The position numbers and the translations under genes are program-made. Under the pieces are notes generated by a model. The model saw only the letters and a program-made list of their open reading frames with translations. It was not told the origin of the DNA and made no database searches. DNA of 64,000 bases from Streptomyces caatingaensis (GTDB lineage Bacteria > Actinomycetota > Actinomycetes > Streptomycetales > Streptomycetaceae): NCBI RefSeq assembly GCF_001187435.1, contig NZ_LFXA01000002.1, positions 372,001 through 436,000 of the forward strand, given 5' to 3'. Positions within the stretch are counted from its first letter, which is position 1. The number at the start of each line of letters is the position of its first letter. Positions 49,150 to 57,965 of this stretch are shown piece by piece.

Positions 49150-49968
49150 TCAGCCCTCTGCCGGCCGCAACACCTTCTCGATCGCCGCCATCACCTCCGC
49201 CAGCGGCGCGTCCGTGCGGGCCACCGTCACCAGGACCTCGCCCTCCGCGTGGGCCGTCGCGGCCGGCGACGGCTCGCGGCCCGCGCCGATGCCGCGGCCC
49301 ACCGTTTCGCGCACGATGGCGAAGGCGTGGTCGAGCTGCGCCTCCAGGTCGCCCTCGCCGCCGGCGCGGAGCCAGCGGCGGAGGACGTGGTTGTGGGCGG
49401 TGACGACGGCGGAGGCGGCGACCTCGGCGAGGAGCGGGTCGTCGTCGTGGTGGGTGCCCTCCTCGAAGTGGACGAGGAGGTAGCGGGTGAAGAGGCGTTC
49501 GTAGCGGGCGACGGAGGCGATCTCGCGCTCGCGCAGGGTGGGGACCTCGCGGGTGAGGCGGTAGCGCTCGACGGAGACGGCCGGGGAGGCCGCGTACATG
49601 CGCATGACCTCCTTGATGCCGCGGCAGATGGTGTCGAGCGGGTTCTCGTGCGCGGGCGCGGCGTCCAGGACGGCGGCCGCGCGGACGAGGGTGTCGTCGT
49701 GGTCGGGGAAGATCGCCTCTTCCTTGGAGCGGAAGTGGCGGAAGAAGGTCCGGCGGGCGACCCCCGCCGCGGCGGCGATCTCGTCGACGGTCGTCGCCTC
49801 GTAGCCCTTGGTGGCGAACAACTCCATCGCCGCGGCGGCGAGTTTGCGGCGCATGGTGAGGCGCTGGGCGGCGGCGCGGCGGCCGCCCGGGCCCTCCGGG
49901 CCGGACCGGGCCGAACCCCTGGTGGCGGCCCCGCGCGACGGGCGGGCTGACTTGGCGGGCTGGGACAT
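49150..49968 (-). CDS. TetR-family transcriptional regulator
   Basis: A 272-residue regulator. ATG at 49968 gives a basic, disordered 40-residue N-terminus before the TetR helix-turn-helix (AMELFATKGYEATTVDEIAA, AGVARRTFFRHFRSKEEAIF). The C-terminal ligand domain ends with GEVLVTVARTDAPLAEVMAA. This end is duplicated 7.3 kb away as the tail of the XRE-like gene. It lies downstream of the 3-hydroxyacyl-CoA dehydrogenase gene in the same direction, 79 bp after its stop, and might control fatty-acid or acyl-CoA genes. Confidence 0.9.
   Translation of the reverse strand: MSQPAKSARPSRGAATRGSARSGPEGPGGRRAAAQRLTMRRKLAAAAMELFATKGYEATTVDEIAAAAGVARRTFFRHFRSKEEAIFPDHDDTLVRAAAVLDAAPAHENPLDTICRGIKEVMRMYAASPAVSVERYRLTREVPTLREREIASVARYERLFTRYLLVHFEEGTHHDDDPLLAEVAASAVVTAHNHVLRRWLRAGGEGDLEAQLDHAFAIVRETVGRGIGAGREPSPAATAHAEGEVLVTVARTDAPLAEVMAAIEKVLRPAEG
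49161..49243. repeat. Right copy of the island-bounding direct repeat
   Basis: 83 bp within the 3' end of the TetR gene, 77 bases equal to 41886-41968. This copy is inside a full-length normal gene and so is probably the older one. Confidence 0.85.
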
Positions 49969-50047
49969 GTGGGGAACGTAACACGCGGCCGCGCGGGCGT
50001 GCGGGGGCGGACCGCCGGGCGGTTCCAGCAGCCCGCCCCAGCCCGTG

Positions 50048-51853
50048 TCAGGGTCGCGCATACTCGCGGAAGCCGCGCCCCGTCTTGCGTCCGAGGCAGC
50101 CCGCCGCCACCAGGTGCTCCAGCAGCGGCGCGGGGGCGAGGCCCGGGTCGCGGAACTCCCGGTGCAGGACCCGCTCGATGGCCAGGGAGACGTCCAGGCC
50201 GACGACGTCGAGGAGTTCGAAGGGGCCCATCGGATAGCCGCCGCCGAGCTTCATCGCCGTGTCGATGTCGTCGGGGGTCGCGTAGTGCTCCTGCACCATC
50301 TTGACCGCGTTGTTGAGGTACGGGAAAAGGAGCGCGTTGACGATGAAGCCGGCGCGGTCGCCGCAGTCCACGGGGTGTTTGCGGAGCGCGGCGCAGACGG
50401 AGTGGGCCGTGGCGCGGGCCTCGTCGGAGGTGAGGACGGTACGGACGACCTCGACCAGTTTCATCGCGGGGGCCGGGTTGAAGAAGTGCAGCCCGACGAC
50501 GTCGCCGGGCCGGGCGGTCGCGCGGGCGCAGGCGATCACGGGGAGGGAGGACGTGGTCGTGGCCAGGACCGCGCCCGGCCGGCACACCTTGTCGAGGGCG
50601 GTGAAGAGCTCCCGCTTGACGTCGAGGTCCTCGGCGACCGCCTCGACGGCGAGGTCGACGTCCGCGAGGGAGTCGAGCGAGCCGGACGGGGTGATCGCGG
50701 CGAGCGCCGCCGCCCGGTCCGCCTCCGTGAGGCGGCCCTTGGCCACCGAGCGCGCCAGGGAGGCGGCGATGCGCGCCGTGGCGGTCCGGGCCTTCTCCTC
50801 CGAGCGCGCCGCGAGCACGACGGAGAAGCCCGCCCTGGCGAAGACCTCGGCGATGCCGCTCGCCATCGTCCCCGAGCCGGCGACGCCGACCGAGCGCACG
50901 GGCCGCGGGGCCGGCCCGGTGGCGGCCGGGTCCGGTGTCTCCGCGTCGGGGACGACGGTCGCCGAGCCCGGGCCGTCGTAGGTGTAGAAGCCGCGGCCCG
51001 CCTTGCGGCCGGTCAGGCCGGCGGCCGCGAGCTGGCCCAGGATCGGCGCGGGCGCGTGCAGCCGGTCGTGCGAGGCGGCGTACATCGCCTCCAGGACGGT
51101 GCGCGCGGTGTCCACGCCGATCAGGTCGAGCAGGGCCAGCGGGCCCATCGGCAGCCCGCAGCCCAGTCTCATCGCGGCGTCGATGTCCTCGCGGCCGGCG
51201 TAGCGCGACTCGTACATCGCCGCGGCCTGGTTGAGGTAGCCGAACAGCAGCCCGTCGGCGACGAATCCGGGCCGGTCGCCGACCGCGACCGGCTCCTTGC
51301 CCAGATCCTGGGCCAGTTCGGTCACGGCGGCGACGGCGGCCGGCGCGGTGAGCACCGACGAGACGACCTCGACGAGCCGCATCGCGGGCGCGGGGTTGAA
51401 GAAGTGCAGGCCCAGGACGCGTTCGGGGCGGGCCGAGTCGGCGGCGAGGCGGGTCACGGAGAGGGCGTTGGTGCCGGTGGCGAGGATGGTGTCGGGGCGC
51501 ACGACGGCGTCGAGCGCGGTGAACACCTGGTGCTTGAGCGCGTAGTCCTCGGGCACGACCTCGATCACCAGGTCGGCGCAGGCCGCGTCGGCCAGGTCGG
51601 CCGAGGTGCGGAAGCGGGCCAGGGCGGCGCGGCGTTCGTCCTCGGTGAGGCGGCCGCGGGCGACCTGGCGGGCGGTGCCGGCGGCCAGCGCCCCGGCGGC
51701 GCGCAGGGCGGCGGCCTCGTCGACGTCGATGCCGACGACCCGGCGGCCGGCCCGGACGAGCACCTCGGCGATGCCGGTGCCCATCGTGCCGAGGCCGACC
51801 ACGGCGACGGTGGGGAGCGGGCGGGGGGACGGCGGGGCGGACTGACGGTCCAT
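50048..51853 (-). CDS. 3-hydroxyacyl-CoA dehydrogenase with two tandem dehydrogenase modules
   Basis: A 601-residue protein made of two complete 3-hydroxybutyryl-CoA dehydrogenase units, about 1-285 and 305-601. Each has a nucleotide fold (VAVVGLGTMGTGIAEVLVRA and VGVAGSGTMASGIAEVFARA), the active-site GLHFFNPAPAM with His and Asn, and GRKAGRGFYTYDG or GRKTGRGFREY at the end. No enoyl-CoA hydratase module is present. ATG at 51853 has GGAG upstream. It oxidises 3-hydroxyacyl-CoA with NAD; if it works on hydroxybutyryl-CoA it would connect acetoacetyl-CoA with the crotonyl-CoA used by Ccr. Confidence 0.92.
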   Translation of the reverse strand: MDRQSAPPSPRPLPTVAVVGLGTMGTGIAEVLVRAGRRVVGIDVDEAAALRAAGALAAGTARQVARGRLTEDERRAALARFRTSADLADAACADLVIEVVPEDYALKHQVFTALDAVVRPDTILATGTNALSVTRLAADSARPERVLGLHFFNPAPAMRLVEVVSSVLTAPAAVAAVTELAQDLGKEPVAVGDRPGFVADGLLFGYLNQAAAMYESRYAGREDIDAAMRLGCGLPMGPLALLDLIGVDTARTVLEAMYAASHDRLHAPAPILGQLAAAGLTGRKAGRGFYTYDGPGSATVVPDAETPDPAATGPAPRPVRSVGVAGSGTMASGIAEVFARAGFSVVLAARSEEKARTATARIAASLARSVAKGRLTEADRAAALAAITPSGSLDSLADVDLAVEAVAEDLDVKRELFTALDKVCRPGAVLATTTSSLPVIACARATARPGDVVGLHFFNPAPAMKLVEVVRTVLTSDEARATAHSVCAALRKHPVDCGDRAGFIVNALLFPYLNNAVKMVQEHYATPDDIDTAMKLGGGYPMGPFELLDVVGLDVSLAIERVLHREFRDPGLAPAPLLEHLVAAGCLGRKTGRGFREYARP

Positions 51854-52173
51854 CGCGGGACTCCAGGGGATGCGGTGCCGCGCCCGTCGGCGGGCGCGGC
51901 GATTTTGATGACGGCCGCGGACGGGTAAAGGGCGTCCACGGGGGTGCAGTTGTGCGAAACCGGCGGGCCCTGTCCCGGGGCCGTGCCGTACTGGAGTGCC
52001 GAACCGGCGGACCGACATCGAGGATGCCAAGTGCCAAAGGCGGCTGCGTCACCAGACCGCCCGAGCGTGAGTCTCGCTCGTGCCCGGAGGTTAACTCACC
52101 GGTAACCCGGAGCGCCAGAGTGCGTACCCGCGACTTAGGATGTGGTACAGGCCACTCGGGGAGGAGAGCAGCA

Positions 52174-52812
52174 ATGGAAGAGGAATTCCGGGTACTGCTG
52201 AAGCGGGTCAGGGCCGAACTGGTCTCCCCGGCCGAGTTCACGGCGTACGAGCGGCTCGTCGCCCTCGTCCGCACCGACGGGCGGGCCGCGCGGGACGCGC
52301 TCGCCGAGGTCCTCGTCGCCCCCGAACAGCCCCTCTGGGCACGGGAGATCGCCGCCTTCGCACTGGGCGTGCAGGGGGACCGGAGGGCCTTCGAGACGCT
52401 CGTCCTCCTTCTCAACTACCGCGAGCCGGTGCGGTGCGCGACCGCCGCGCACGTGCTGGCCCGGCTGCGCGACCCGCGGACCGCCCGGGCCGCGGCGGCG
52501 CTCGCGACGAACCCGCTGCGCACGGCGTACGCGCTGTATCCGGTGCGGCTGCTGAGCGAACTGCGGGCGCCGGAGTCGGTGCCCGCCCTTCTCTCCACGC
52601 TGGAGCGGCTGTTGGCGGCGCGCGACCACTGCTGGCCGGTCGCCCGCGCCTGTGTGGAGGGGCTCGGCACCCTCGGCGACCGGCGCGCCGAGGCGACGCT
52701 CGTCGCCGCCCGCGAGCACGAACGGCTGCGGCCCGCGGCGGTGTTGGCGCTGGCGCGCCTGAACGGACGGGCGGGGGTGGTGCGGTCGGGGCGTGCGCCG
52801 CGGCGGGGGTAG
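52174..52812 (+). CDS. HEAT-repeat protein
   Basis: A 212-residue all-helical repeat protein (WAREIAAFALGVQGDRRAFE, RCATAAHVLARLRDPRTARA, ARACVEGLGTLGDRRAEATL). ATG at 52174 is preceded by GGGAGGAGAG. Such proteins bind other proteins; no enzymatic motif is visible. Streptomyces homologues of this kind are sometimes mislabelled adenylosuccinate lyase, for which I see no support. Confidence 0.82.
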   Translation: MEEEFRVLLKRVRAELVSPAEFTAYERLVALVRTDGRAARDALAEVLVAPEQPLWAREIAAFALGVQGDRRAFETLVLLLNYREPVRCATAAHVLARLRDPRTARAAAALATNPLRTAYALYPVRLLSELRAPESVPALLSTLERLLAARDHCWPVARACVEGLGTLGDRRAEATLVAAREHERLRPAAVLALARLNGRAGVVRSGRAPRRG

Positions 52813-52891
52813 TGTGCGCGGGGTGCGTACCGGGGAGTGTTCGCCCCTGTCCCTCCCCCCGCAGGGGGCGCCCCGAGCCCCGGCCACAGAG

Positions 52892-52905
52892 TGCGTAAAT
52901 ACGCA
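52892..52905. promoter_or_regulatory. Palindrome upstream of the SRPBCC gene
   Basis: TGCGTA-AA-TACGCA, a perfect 14-bp palindrome in an A+T-richer patch, nested in GAGTG/CACTC (52889-52893 and 52909-52913 region), about 105 bp before the SRPBCC start. Possible operator; regulator unknown. Confidence 0.4.
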
Positions 52906-53011
52906 AAACACTCGCACCCCGGATTTGGGCGCCGCCCCGGTTGGTGGTTGGCTGTGGCCCGCGGCCGCAGAGAGCGGCGCGCACTGCACCGAACGTCCCG
53001 GAGGACACGTC

Positions 53012-53470
53012 ATGGGCCAGGTCGAGGCCACCACGGAGCGGATCATCGCGGCGGACCCGGAAGAGGTCTTCGACGCGCTCGCCGACTACAGCGGCACCCG
53101 CGCCAAGCTGCTGCCGGAGCACTTCAGCGAGTACGAGGTGCGCGAGGGCGGCGACGGCGAGGGCACCCTCGTGCACTGGAAGCTCCAGGCCACGAGCAAG
53201 CGCATCCGCGACTGCCTGCTGGAGGTGTCGGAGCCCTCCACCGGGCAGCTGGTGGAGAAGGACCGCAACTCCAGCATGGTCACCACCTGGACCGTCACCC
53301 CGGCCGGCGAGGGCCGCGCCAAGGCCACCGTCACCACCACGTGGAACGGCGCCGGCGGCATCGGCGGTTTCTTCGAGCGGACCTTCGCGCCCAAGGGCCT
53401 GGCCCGGATCTACGACGCGGTCCTCGCCCGTCTCGCGGCCGAGACCGAGAAGGGCGGCGCCGGCTCCTGA
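53012..53470 (+). CDS. SRPBCC (polyketide-cyclase-like) family protein
   Basis: A 152-residue START/Bet v1-type fold: [20 protein letters not shown] at the N-terminus, [20 protein letters not shown] in the sheet, and the long C-terminal helix [19 protein letters not shown] at 53012 follows GGAGGACACGTC. It probably binds a hydrophobic small molecule; no catalytic residues can be named. Confidence 0.88.
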   Translation: MGQVEATTERIIAADPEEVFDALADYSGTRAKLLPEHFSEYEVREGGDGEGTLVHWKLQATSKRIRDCLLEVSEPSTGQLVEKDRNSSMVTTWTVTPAGEGRAKATVTTTWNGAGGIGGFFERTFAPKGLARIYDAVLARLAAETEKGGAGS

Positions 53471-53663
53471 GCTGCCGCCTCCATTACTGCACGCTCACCT
53501 GATCGGGTGGTTTTCCCGGCCCGGCGGCGGACCGCCACCACCCCTCCGACCGGCGGAAAGCCCCCCGGGCCCAACGCCCGGGCAAATCGTCGCGCTTGCT
53601 CCCCGTTGTCGCGTAATGCGAAAAAAGGTCGGCCGGGACAGGCGCGACGACGGGAGCAGACAC

Positions 53664-56120
53664 GTGGGCGGGTCCACCTCCGAGGCCACCTTGGTGAAGG
53701 GCGGCCATCCCGCCCTGCCCGGACCCGACCCACTGCCGCCCGGCCGGGACGCCCGGCCGGGCGCGGGCCGCGTACGGTTCGTCTTCGCCGGGCTCGTCCT
53801 CACGCTGCTCCTCGCAGCGCTGGACCAGACCATCGTCGCCACCGCCCTGCCGAGGATCGTCGGTGAACTCCACGGCGTGGACCGGATGTCGTGGGCCGTC
53901 ACCTCGTACCTGCTGACGTCCACCGTCGCCCTGCCGCTCTACGGCAAGCTCGGCGACCTCCTCGGGCGCAAGGCCGTCTTCGTCTTCGCCATCGTCGTCT
54001 TCGTGCTGGGCTCCGGACTGGCCGGCTGGTCGCGCACGATGGACCAGCTCATCGCCTTCCGCGCGCTCCAAGGCGTCGGCGCCGGCGGGCTGTTGATCGG
54101 CGTGCAGGCGATCATCGCCGACATCGTCCCCGCCCGCCGGCGCGGCCGCTACATGGGCGTCATCAGCGCCGCCTTCGGGCTCGCCTCGGTCGCGGGACCG
54201 CTGCTGGGCGGGTTCTTCACCGACCACGCCTCCTGGCGCTGGTGCTTCTACGTCAACGTCCCCTTCGGGCTGGTCACCCTGCTCGTCGTCCTCAAGGCGC
54301 TGGACCTGCCGCGGCCCGCCGCGCGCGGCCGGTTCGACGTGCTGGGCGCGCTGCTGCTGACCGCGGCCTCCACCTGTCTGGTGCTGCTGACCACCTGGGG
54401 CGGCACGGAGTACGCCTGGACCTCGCGCGTCACCATCGGGCTGGCCGCCGGCGCGCTCGGAACGGCCCTGCTCTTCGCGGTCGTCGAGCAGTACGCGGCC
54501 GAACCCATCATCCCCCCGCGGCTGTTCCGCGACCCGGTCTTCACCGTCTCCGGACTCGTCAACGCGGCCGTCGGCGTCGGGCTGTTCGGCGCCGCCAGCT
54601 ATCTGCCCACCTTCCTGCAGATGGTGGACGGGGCGGACGCCACCGGCTCCGGACTGCTGATGCTGCCCCTGATGGGCGGCGTCGTCGCGGCCTCGCTCGT
54701 CGCCGGCCAGGTCGTCACCCGCACCGGGCGCTACAAGCTGCTGCCCGTGCTGGGCTGCGCCCTGTCCGCCGAGGGCATGTACCTCCTCTCCCACCTGCAG
54801 GCGGGCATCGGCCGGCTGGTCTACAGCCTCTGGATGGCGGTCCTCGGGGTCGGCATCGGGCTCGCGCTGCCCGTCCTCGTCCTCGCCGTCCAGAACTCCG
54901 CGCGGCCCGCCGACCTCGGGACGGCCACCAGCGCCGCCAACTACTTCCGGCAGATCGGCGGTTCGATGGGGGCCGCCGTCTTCGGCACCCTCCTCACCCA
55001 CCGGCTGGCGGCGCGGCTCGCCGTCGAACTGCCGCCCAGGGCGGGGCTGCCGGACGCCGACTCCCTCACCCCCGAGCTGGTGCACGCGCTCCCCGCGCCG
55101 CTGCGGGACGGGTACGTCCGGGCGTACGCGGAGGCCATGCCGCGGATCTTCCTCTATCTCGTTCCGGTGTTCGTCCTCGGCTTCCTGATCGCCTTCCTGC
55201 TGAAAGAGAAACCGCTGGTGTCCCACAACGCCTCCTCCGAAGCACCGACCGTCGTCCCTCCCGCGCGGTGCGAGCCCCCGCCGCCGCCCCCGCTGATCAC
55301 CGAGCCGGCGCCGGCCGCCCCCTTCGCCGGCGAACCACCGGTCTCCTACGGGTCGTTCGGGGCGGGCATCCCCGTCACCGGTGCCGTCCAGCACCACGAC
55401 GGGACGACGGTGCCGCGGGCCGCCCTCACCCTGATCGACGTCCAGGGACGGCAGATCGGGCGCGGCGCGAGCGGCGAGGACGGGCGGTACGCGCTCAGTA
55501 CGCCGGGCACCGGCTCGTACGTCCTCATCGCCGCGGCCGGCGGGCACCAGCCGCAGGCGGTCACCGTCACGGTCGGGGAGCGGCCCGTCGAACTCGACGT
55601 CGTCCTCGGCGGGGCGGGGCGGCTGGCGGGCGCCGTGCGGACGGCGGACGGCACGCCGGTGTGCGAGGCGCTCGTGACGCTCACCAACGTCCAGGGGGAG
55701 GTCGTCTCCTCGACGCGGACCGGGCACGACGGCGGGTACGTCATCGACGAACTCGTCGCCGGCGAGTACACCTTGGCGGCCAGCGCCCCGGCCTACCGGC
55801 CCGCCGCCCTGCCCGTGACCGTCCAGTCCGCGCGGGAGACGCGGCAGGACGTCGAGCTCGCCGGGGGCGCGGTGCTGCGCGGCACGGTGCGCGCCGGGGG
55901 CGGCCGGCCCGTGGAGGACGCGCGGGTCACGCTGCTGGACGCGGCGGGGAACGTCGTCGACTCCGCGATCACCGGGGCGGACGGGACGTTCCGGTTCGTG
56001 GACCTGGCGGCGGGGGAGTACACGGTCGTCGCCGCCGGCTACCCTCCGGTCGCCACGGTGCTCCGGGTCGCCGGCGGCGGACGCACCGAACGCGACCTCC
56101 AACTCGGCCACGCGGACTAG
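53664..56120 (+). CDS. DHA2-family MFS transporter with three carboxypeptidase-regulatory-like repeats
   Basis: An 818-residue fusion. GTG at 53664 has GGGAG eight bases upstream; ATG at 53616 lacks a ribosome site. Residues 35-510 are a 14-helix drug:H+ antiporter ([60 protein letters not shown]). After a Pro-rich linker, three beta-sandwich repeats follow from about 560: [40 protein letters not shown] and [20 protein letters not shown], each with a GEYT- or GSYV-type end. The repeats belong to the CarboxypepD-regulatory (DUF4198-like) group, usually extracellular. It likely exports a drug-like compound; the repeats' role is unknown. Confidence 0.92.
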   Translation: MGGSTSEATLVKGGHPALPGPDPLPPGRDARPGAGRVRFVFAGLVLTLLLAALDQTIVATALPRIVGELHGVDRMSWAVTSYLLTSTVALPLYGKLGDLLGRKAVFVFAIVVFVLGSGLAGWSRTMDQLIAFRALQGVGAGGLLIGVQAIIADIVPARRRGRYMGVISAAFGLASVAGPLLGGFFTDHASWRWCFYVNVPFGLVTLLVVLKALDLPRPAARGRFDVLGALLLTAASTCLVLLTTWGGTEYAWTSRVTIGLAAGALGTALLFAVVEQYAAEPIIPPRLFRDPVFTVSGLVNAAVGVGLFGAASYLPTFLQMVDGADATGSGLLMLPLMGGVVAASLVAGQVVTRTGRYKLLPVLGCALSAEGMYLLSHLQAGIGRLVYSLWMAVLGVGIGLALPVLVLAVQNSARPADLGTATSAANYFRQIGGSMGAAVFGTLLTHRLAARLAVELPPRAGLPDADSLTPELVHALPAPLRDGYVRAYAEAMPRIFLYLVPVFVLGFLIAFLLKEKPLVSHNASSEAPTVVPPARCEPPPPPPLITEPAPAAPFAGEPPVSYGSFGAGIPVTGAVQHHDGTTVPRAALTLIDVQGRQIGRGASGEDGRYALSTPGTGSYVLIAAAGGHQPQAVTVTVGERPVELDVVLGGAGRLAGAVRTADGTPVCEALVTLTNVQGEVVSSTRTGHDGGYVIDELVAGEYTLAASAPAYRPAALPVTVQSARETRQDVELAGGAVLRGTVRAGGGRPVEDARVTLLDAAGNVVDSAITGADGTFRFVDLAAGEYTVVAAGYPPVATVLRVAGGGRTERDLQLGHAD

Positions 56121-56148
56121 CCCCCCGACGCCCCGCCCGCCCTTTCCT

Positions 56149-56196
56149 CTCCCCGCCCCGCCCTTTCACCGTTTCCGCCGGGGCTCGGCCCCGGGG
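56149..56196 (-). repeat. Intergenic repeat element, copy 2
   Basis: Reverse-orientation relative of 17839-17884: on the minus strand it reads hairpin, GGAAACGGTGAAAGGGC, then a G-rich tail. Confidence 0.5.
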
Positions 56197-56430
56197 GGCC
56201 CACGCTGCGCGCGGACGAGCGGGGCTCCGCCCCTGCACCCCAGGGGCGTTGCGCCCCGGGGCGGGACCGCGCTGCGTGCGGGTCGGCGGGGCTTCGCCCC
56301 CGCAGCCCACCGGGGGCTGCGCCACCTGGACCCCGCTTCGGGGCCCCGGCCCCGTAACCGCGCGGCTGCGACGACTGGGGTGGAGCCCCGGCGCGCCCGC
56401 GCAGAGCGCGGCCCCGCCCCGGGGGACCGC

Positions 56431-56672
56431 GCTCCAGGAGGTCGGGCCCGCCCCCGGGAAGGGCTCTCGCAGAGGTCTGGTCCGCTCCCTGGAGGGGGGC
56501 GCGCTCCGCGGAGGTCCGGACCGTCCCCGGGAGGGCCCTGGCGGGGGTTCGGCCCACCTCCGGAAGGGGGTTCGCGGACGTCCGGCCCGGCCCCCGCCGG
56601 AAGGTGCCGCGCTCCGCGGAGGTCCGGTCCGCCCCCGCCGCGAGGGCCCCCGCGGAGGTCCGACCCGCCCCC
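56431..56672 (+). repeat. Degenerate tandem array
   Basis: Seven copies of a unit like GCGGAGGTCCGGNCCGCCCC, with GTCCGG-type cores at about 56441, 56475, 56514, 56547, 56580, 56622 and 56659, spaced 33-42 bp. Unequal spacing and divergence exclude a CRISPR array. Confidence 0.5.
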
Positions 56673-56690
56673 GGGGCCCCGGCGAGCCCG

Positions 56691-56730
56691 GGGCTCCGCC
56701 CCGAAGAAACTGAAAGGGCGGGGCGGGGCA
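56691..56730 (+). repeat. Intergenic repeat element, copy 3
   Basis: A diverged copy: GGGGCTCCGCCCC hairpin, then GAAACTGAAAGGGCGGGGC. It lies beyond the stop of the LysR gene and may help end its transcript. Confidence 0.45.
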
Positions 56731-56755
56731 GGCACACCCGGGAGGAGGGGGCGGG

Positions 56756-57652
56756 CTACTCGTCGCCGCCCCGCATCGCGCGCTGCAGATGACGGATCAG
56801 CGCATTCGCCGCCGGATTCGCGGAGCCGTTCTCGCGCCAGGCAAAGGCGATGGATCCCCGCATGGGGGGATCCGTCAGGGGAATTCCGCGCAGAGTCGTG
56901 GGACGGATCGCGGCGAACGGCGCGGGGAGAATGGCCACGCCGAGACCCTTCGCCGCGAGTTCCGCCAGGAGATTGGGATCGCTCGCCTCGAAGGCGATGC
57001 GGGGCGGGAATCCGGCCTCGGCGCAGGCGTCCTCGACCGTCGCCCGCGCCCCCACGCTCTGGTGGAAGATGATGAGCGGCTCGTCGCGCAGATCGGCGAG
57101 GCGCAGGCGGTCGCGGCCCGCGAGGGGATGGTCGGGGCTGACGGCCGCGACGAGCGGCTCGTCGGCCACGGTCAGGGTCTCCACCCCGGGCGGGACGGTG
57201 GTGGAGGGGGAGATCGCCACCGCGTCGAAGCGCCCCTCGCGCAAGGCGCTGAGCAGGTGGTCCGACGTGGACTCGGAGAGGGTGATCTCGATCGCGGGAT
57301 GCTCCCGGTGGAAGTCCGCGAGCAGCCGCGGCAGATCGTAGGCGGAGGCCGACGACGTGACCATCCCGACCGAGACCCGCCCGCGCAGCAGCCCCGTGTG
57401 CTCGTCCACGGCCTGCCGCACGCCGGCCACCGCGGCGAGGGCCGCGCGGGCGTAGGGCAGGACCGCCGCACCCACCTCGGTGAGGAGCACCGTGCGCCCG
57501 GTCCGGTCGAGGAGTTTCTGTTTCAGTTCCCTTTCGAGCTGGCGAATTTGAGTGCTGACACCGGGCTGGGCGACGTGCAATTTCGCCGCCGCTCTGGTGA
57601 AACTCCGTTCCTCCGCCACGGCGACGAAGTACTCCAATTGCCTGATCTCCAT
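56756..57652 (-). CDS. LysR-family transcriptional regulator
   Basis: A 298-residue LysR protein: helix-turn-helix at residues 1-60 (MEIRQLEYFVAVAEERSFTR, LHVAQPGVSTQIRQLERELK) and a periplasmic-binding-like co-inducer domain (RVSVGMVTSSASAYDLPRLL, DEPLVAAVSPDHPL, VGARATVEDACAEAGFPPRI). It is divergent from an efflux gene, the classic arrangement for LysR control of the neighbour. Nearby phenazine genes and a monooxygenase suggest it may also respond to a phenazine or precursor. Confidence 0.93.
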   Translation of the reverse strand: MEIRQLEYFVAVAEERSFTRAAAKLHVAQPGVSTQIRQLERELKQKLLDRTGRTVLLTEVGAAVLPYARAALAAVAGVRQAVDEHTGLLRGRVSVGMVTSSASAYDLPRLLADFHREHPAIEITLSESTSDHLLSALREGRFDAVAISPSTTVPPGVETLTVADEPLVAAVSPDHPLAGRDRLRLADLRDEPLIIFHQSVGARATVEDACAEAGFPPRIAFEASDPNLLAELAAKGLGVAILPAPFAAIRPTTLRGIPLTDPPMRGSIAFAWRENGSANPAANALIRHLQRAMRGGDE

Positions 57653-57965
57653 AAGGATCCATTATACCAGCCAGACGGAGTCCGTATTGGACTTATGAAC
57701 AGGGCTGCTGGACTATACGAGTCAGGTACTTCTGGCGTGGTGACACCAGCCGCGGTTTGCCGTGCGTAGCAGGGGTGTTGATCGTCAGTGCAGGGATTTC
57801 GCAGGCCCGCACCGGGCGCCCTTGCCACCGGTGCGCTGCCGACGGCGACGTTCAAACTCCGCGTCCCCGGCCGCCGTTGATCCCCGCAGTGCCCGGCCCG
57901 GAACACGCACGAGGTGACCGCTTGTCACGCCCGCTGAAAAGTGGACTCTGCAGGGAGGAAAGTAA
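57653..57965. promoter_or_regulatory. Divergent LysR/efflux control region
   Basis: 313 bp, A+T-richer near the LysR start. It contains AGTCC-GTATT-GGACT (57680-57694 region) and GACT-ATACG-AGTC (57711-57723), two small dyads about 30 bp apart, and the 8-mer CGTATTGG (57683-57690), whose complement CCAATACG recurs at 61664. These are candidate LysR sites. No certain -35/-10 pair was identified. Confidence 0.45.

Larger units (their letters stand above)
56121..56755. other. 635-bp repeat-rich, very G+C-rich spacer
   Basis: No gene recognised. It holds two copies of the intergenic repeat (56149-56196 and 56691-56730), several hairpins made of G+C blocks such as GGGGCTCCGCCCC, and a degenerate tandem array at 56431-56672. 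Open frames across it show only low-complexity Gly/Pro/Arg sequence. Confidence 0.6.

Noticed and set aside
41886..49243. Transposon or prophage explanation for the repeat-bounded island
   Set aside because: No transposase, integrase, terminal inverted repeats or phage genes; the repeats differ at six positions and are too long for a target-site duplication.
56431..56672. Possible CRISPR array
   Set aside because: Repeat units vary in sequence and spacing (33-42 bp), spacers are not distinct, and no cas genes are in the window.
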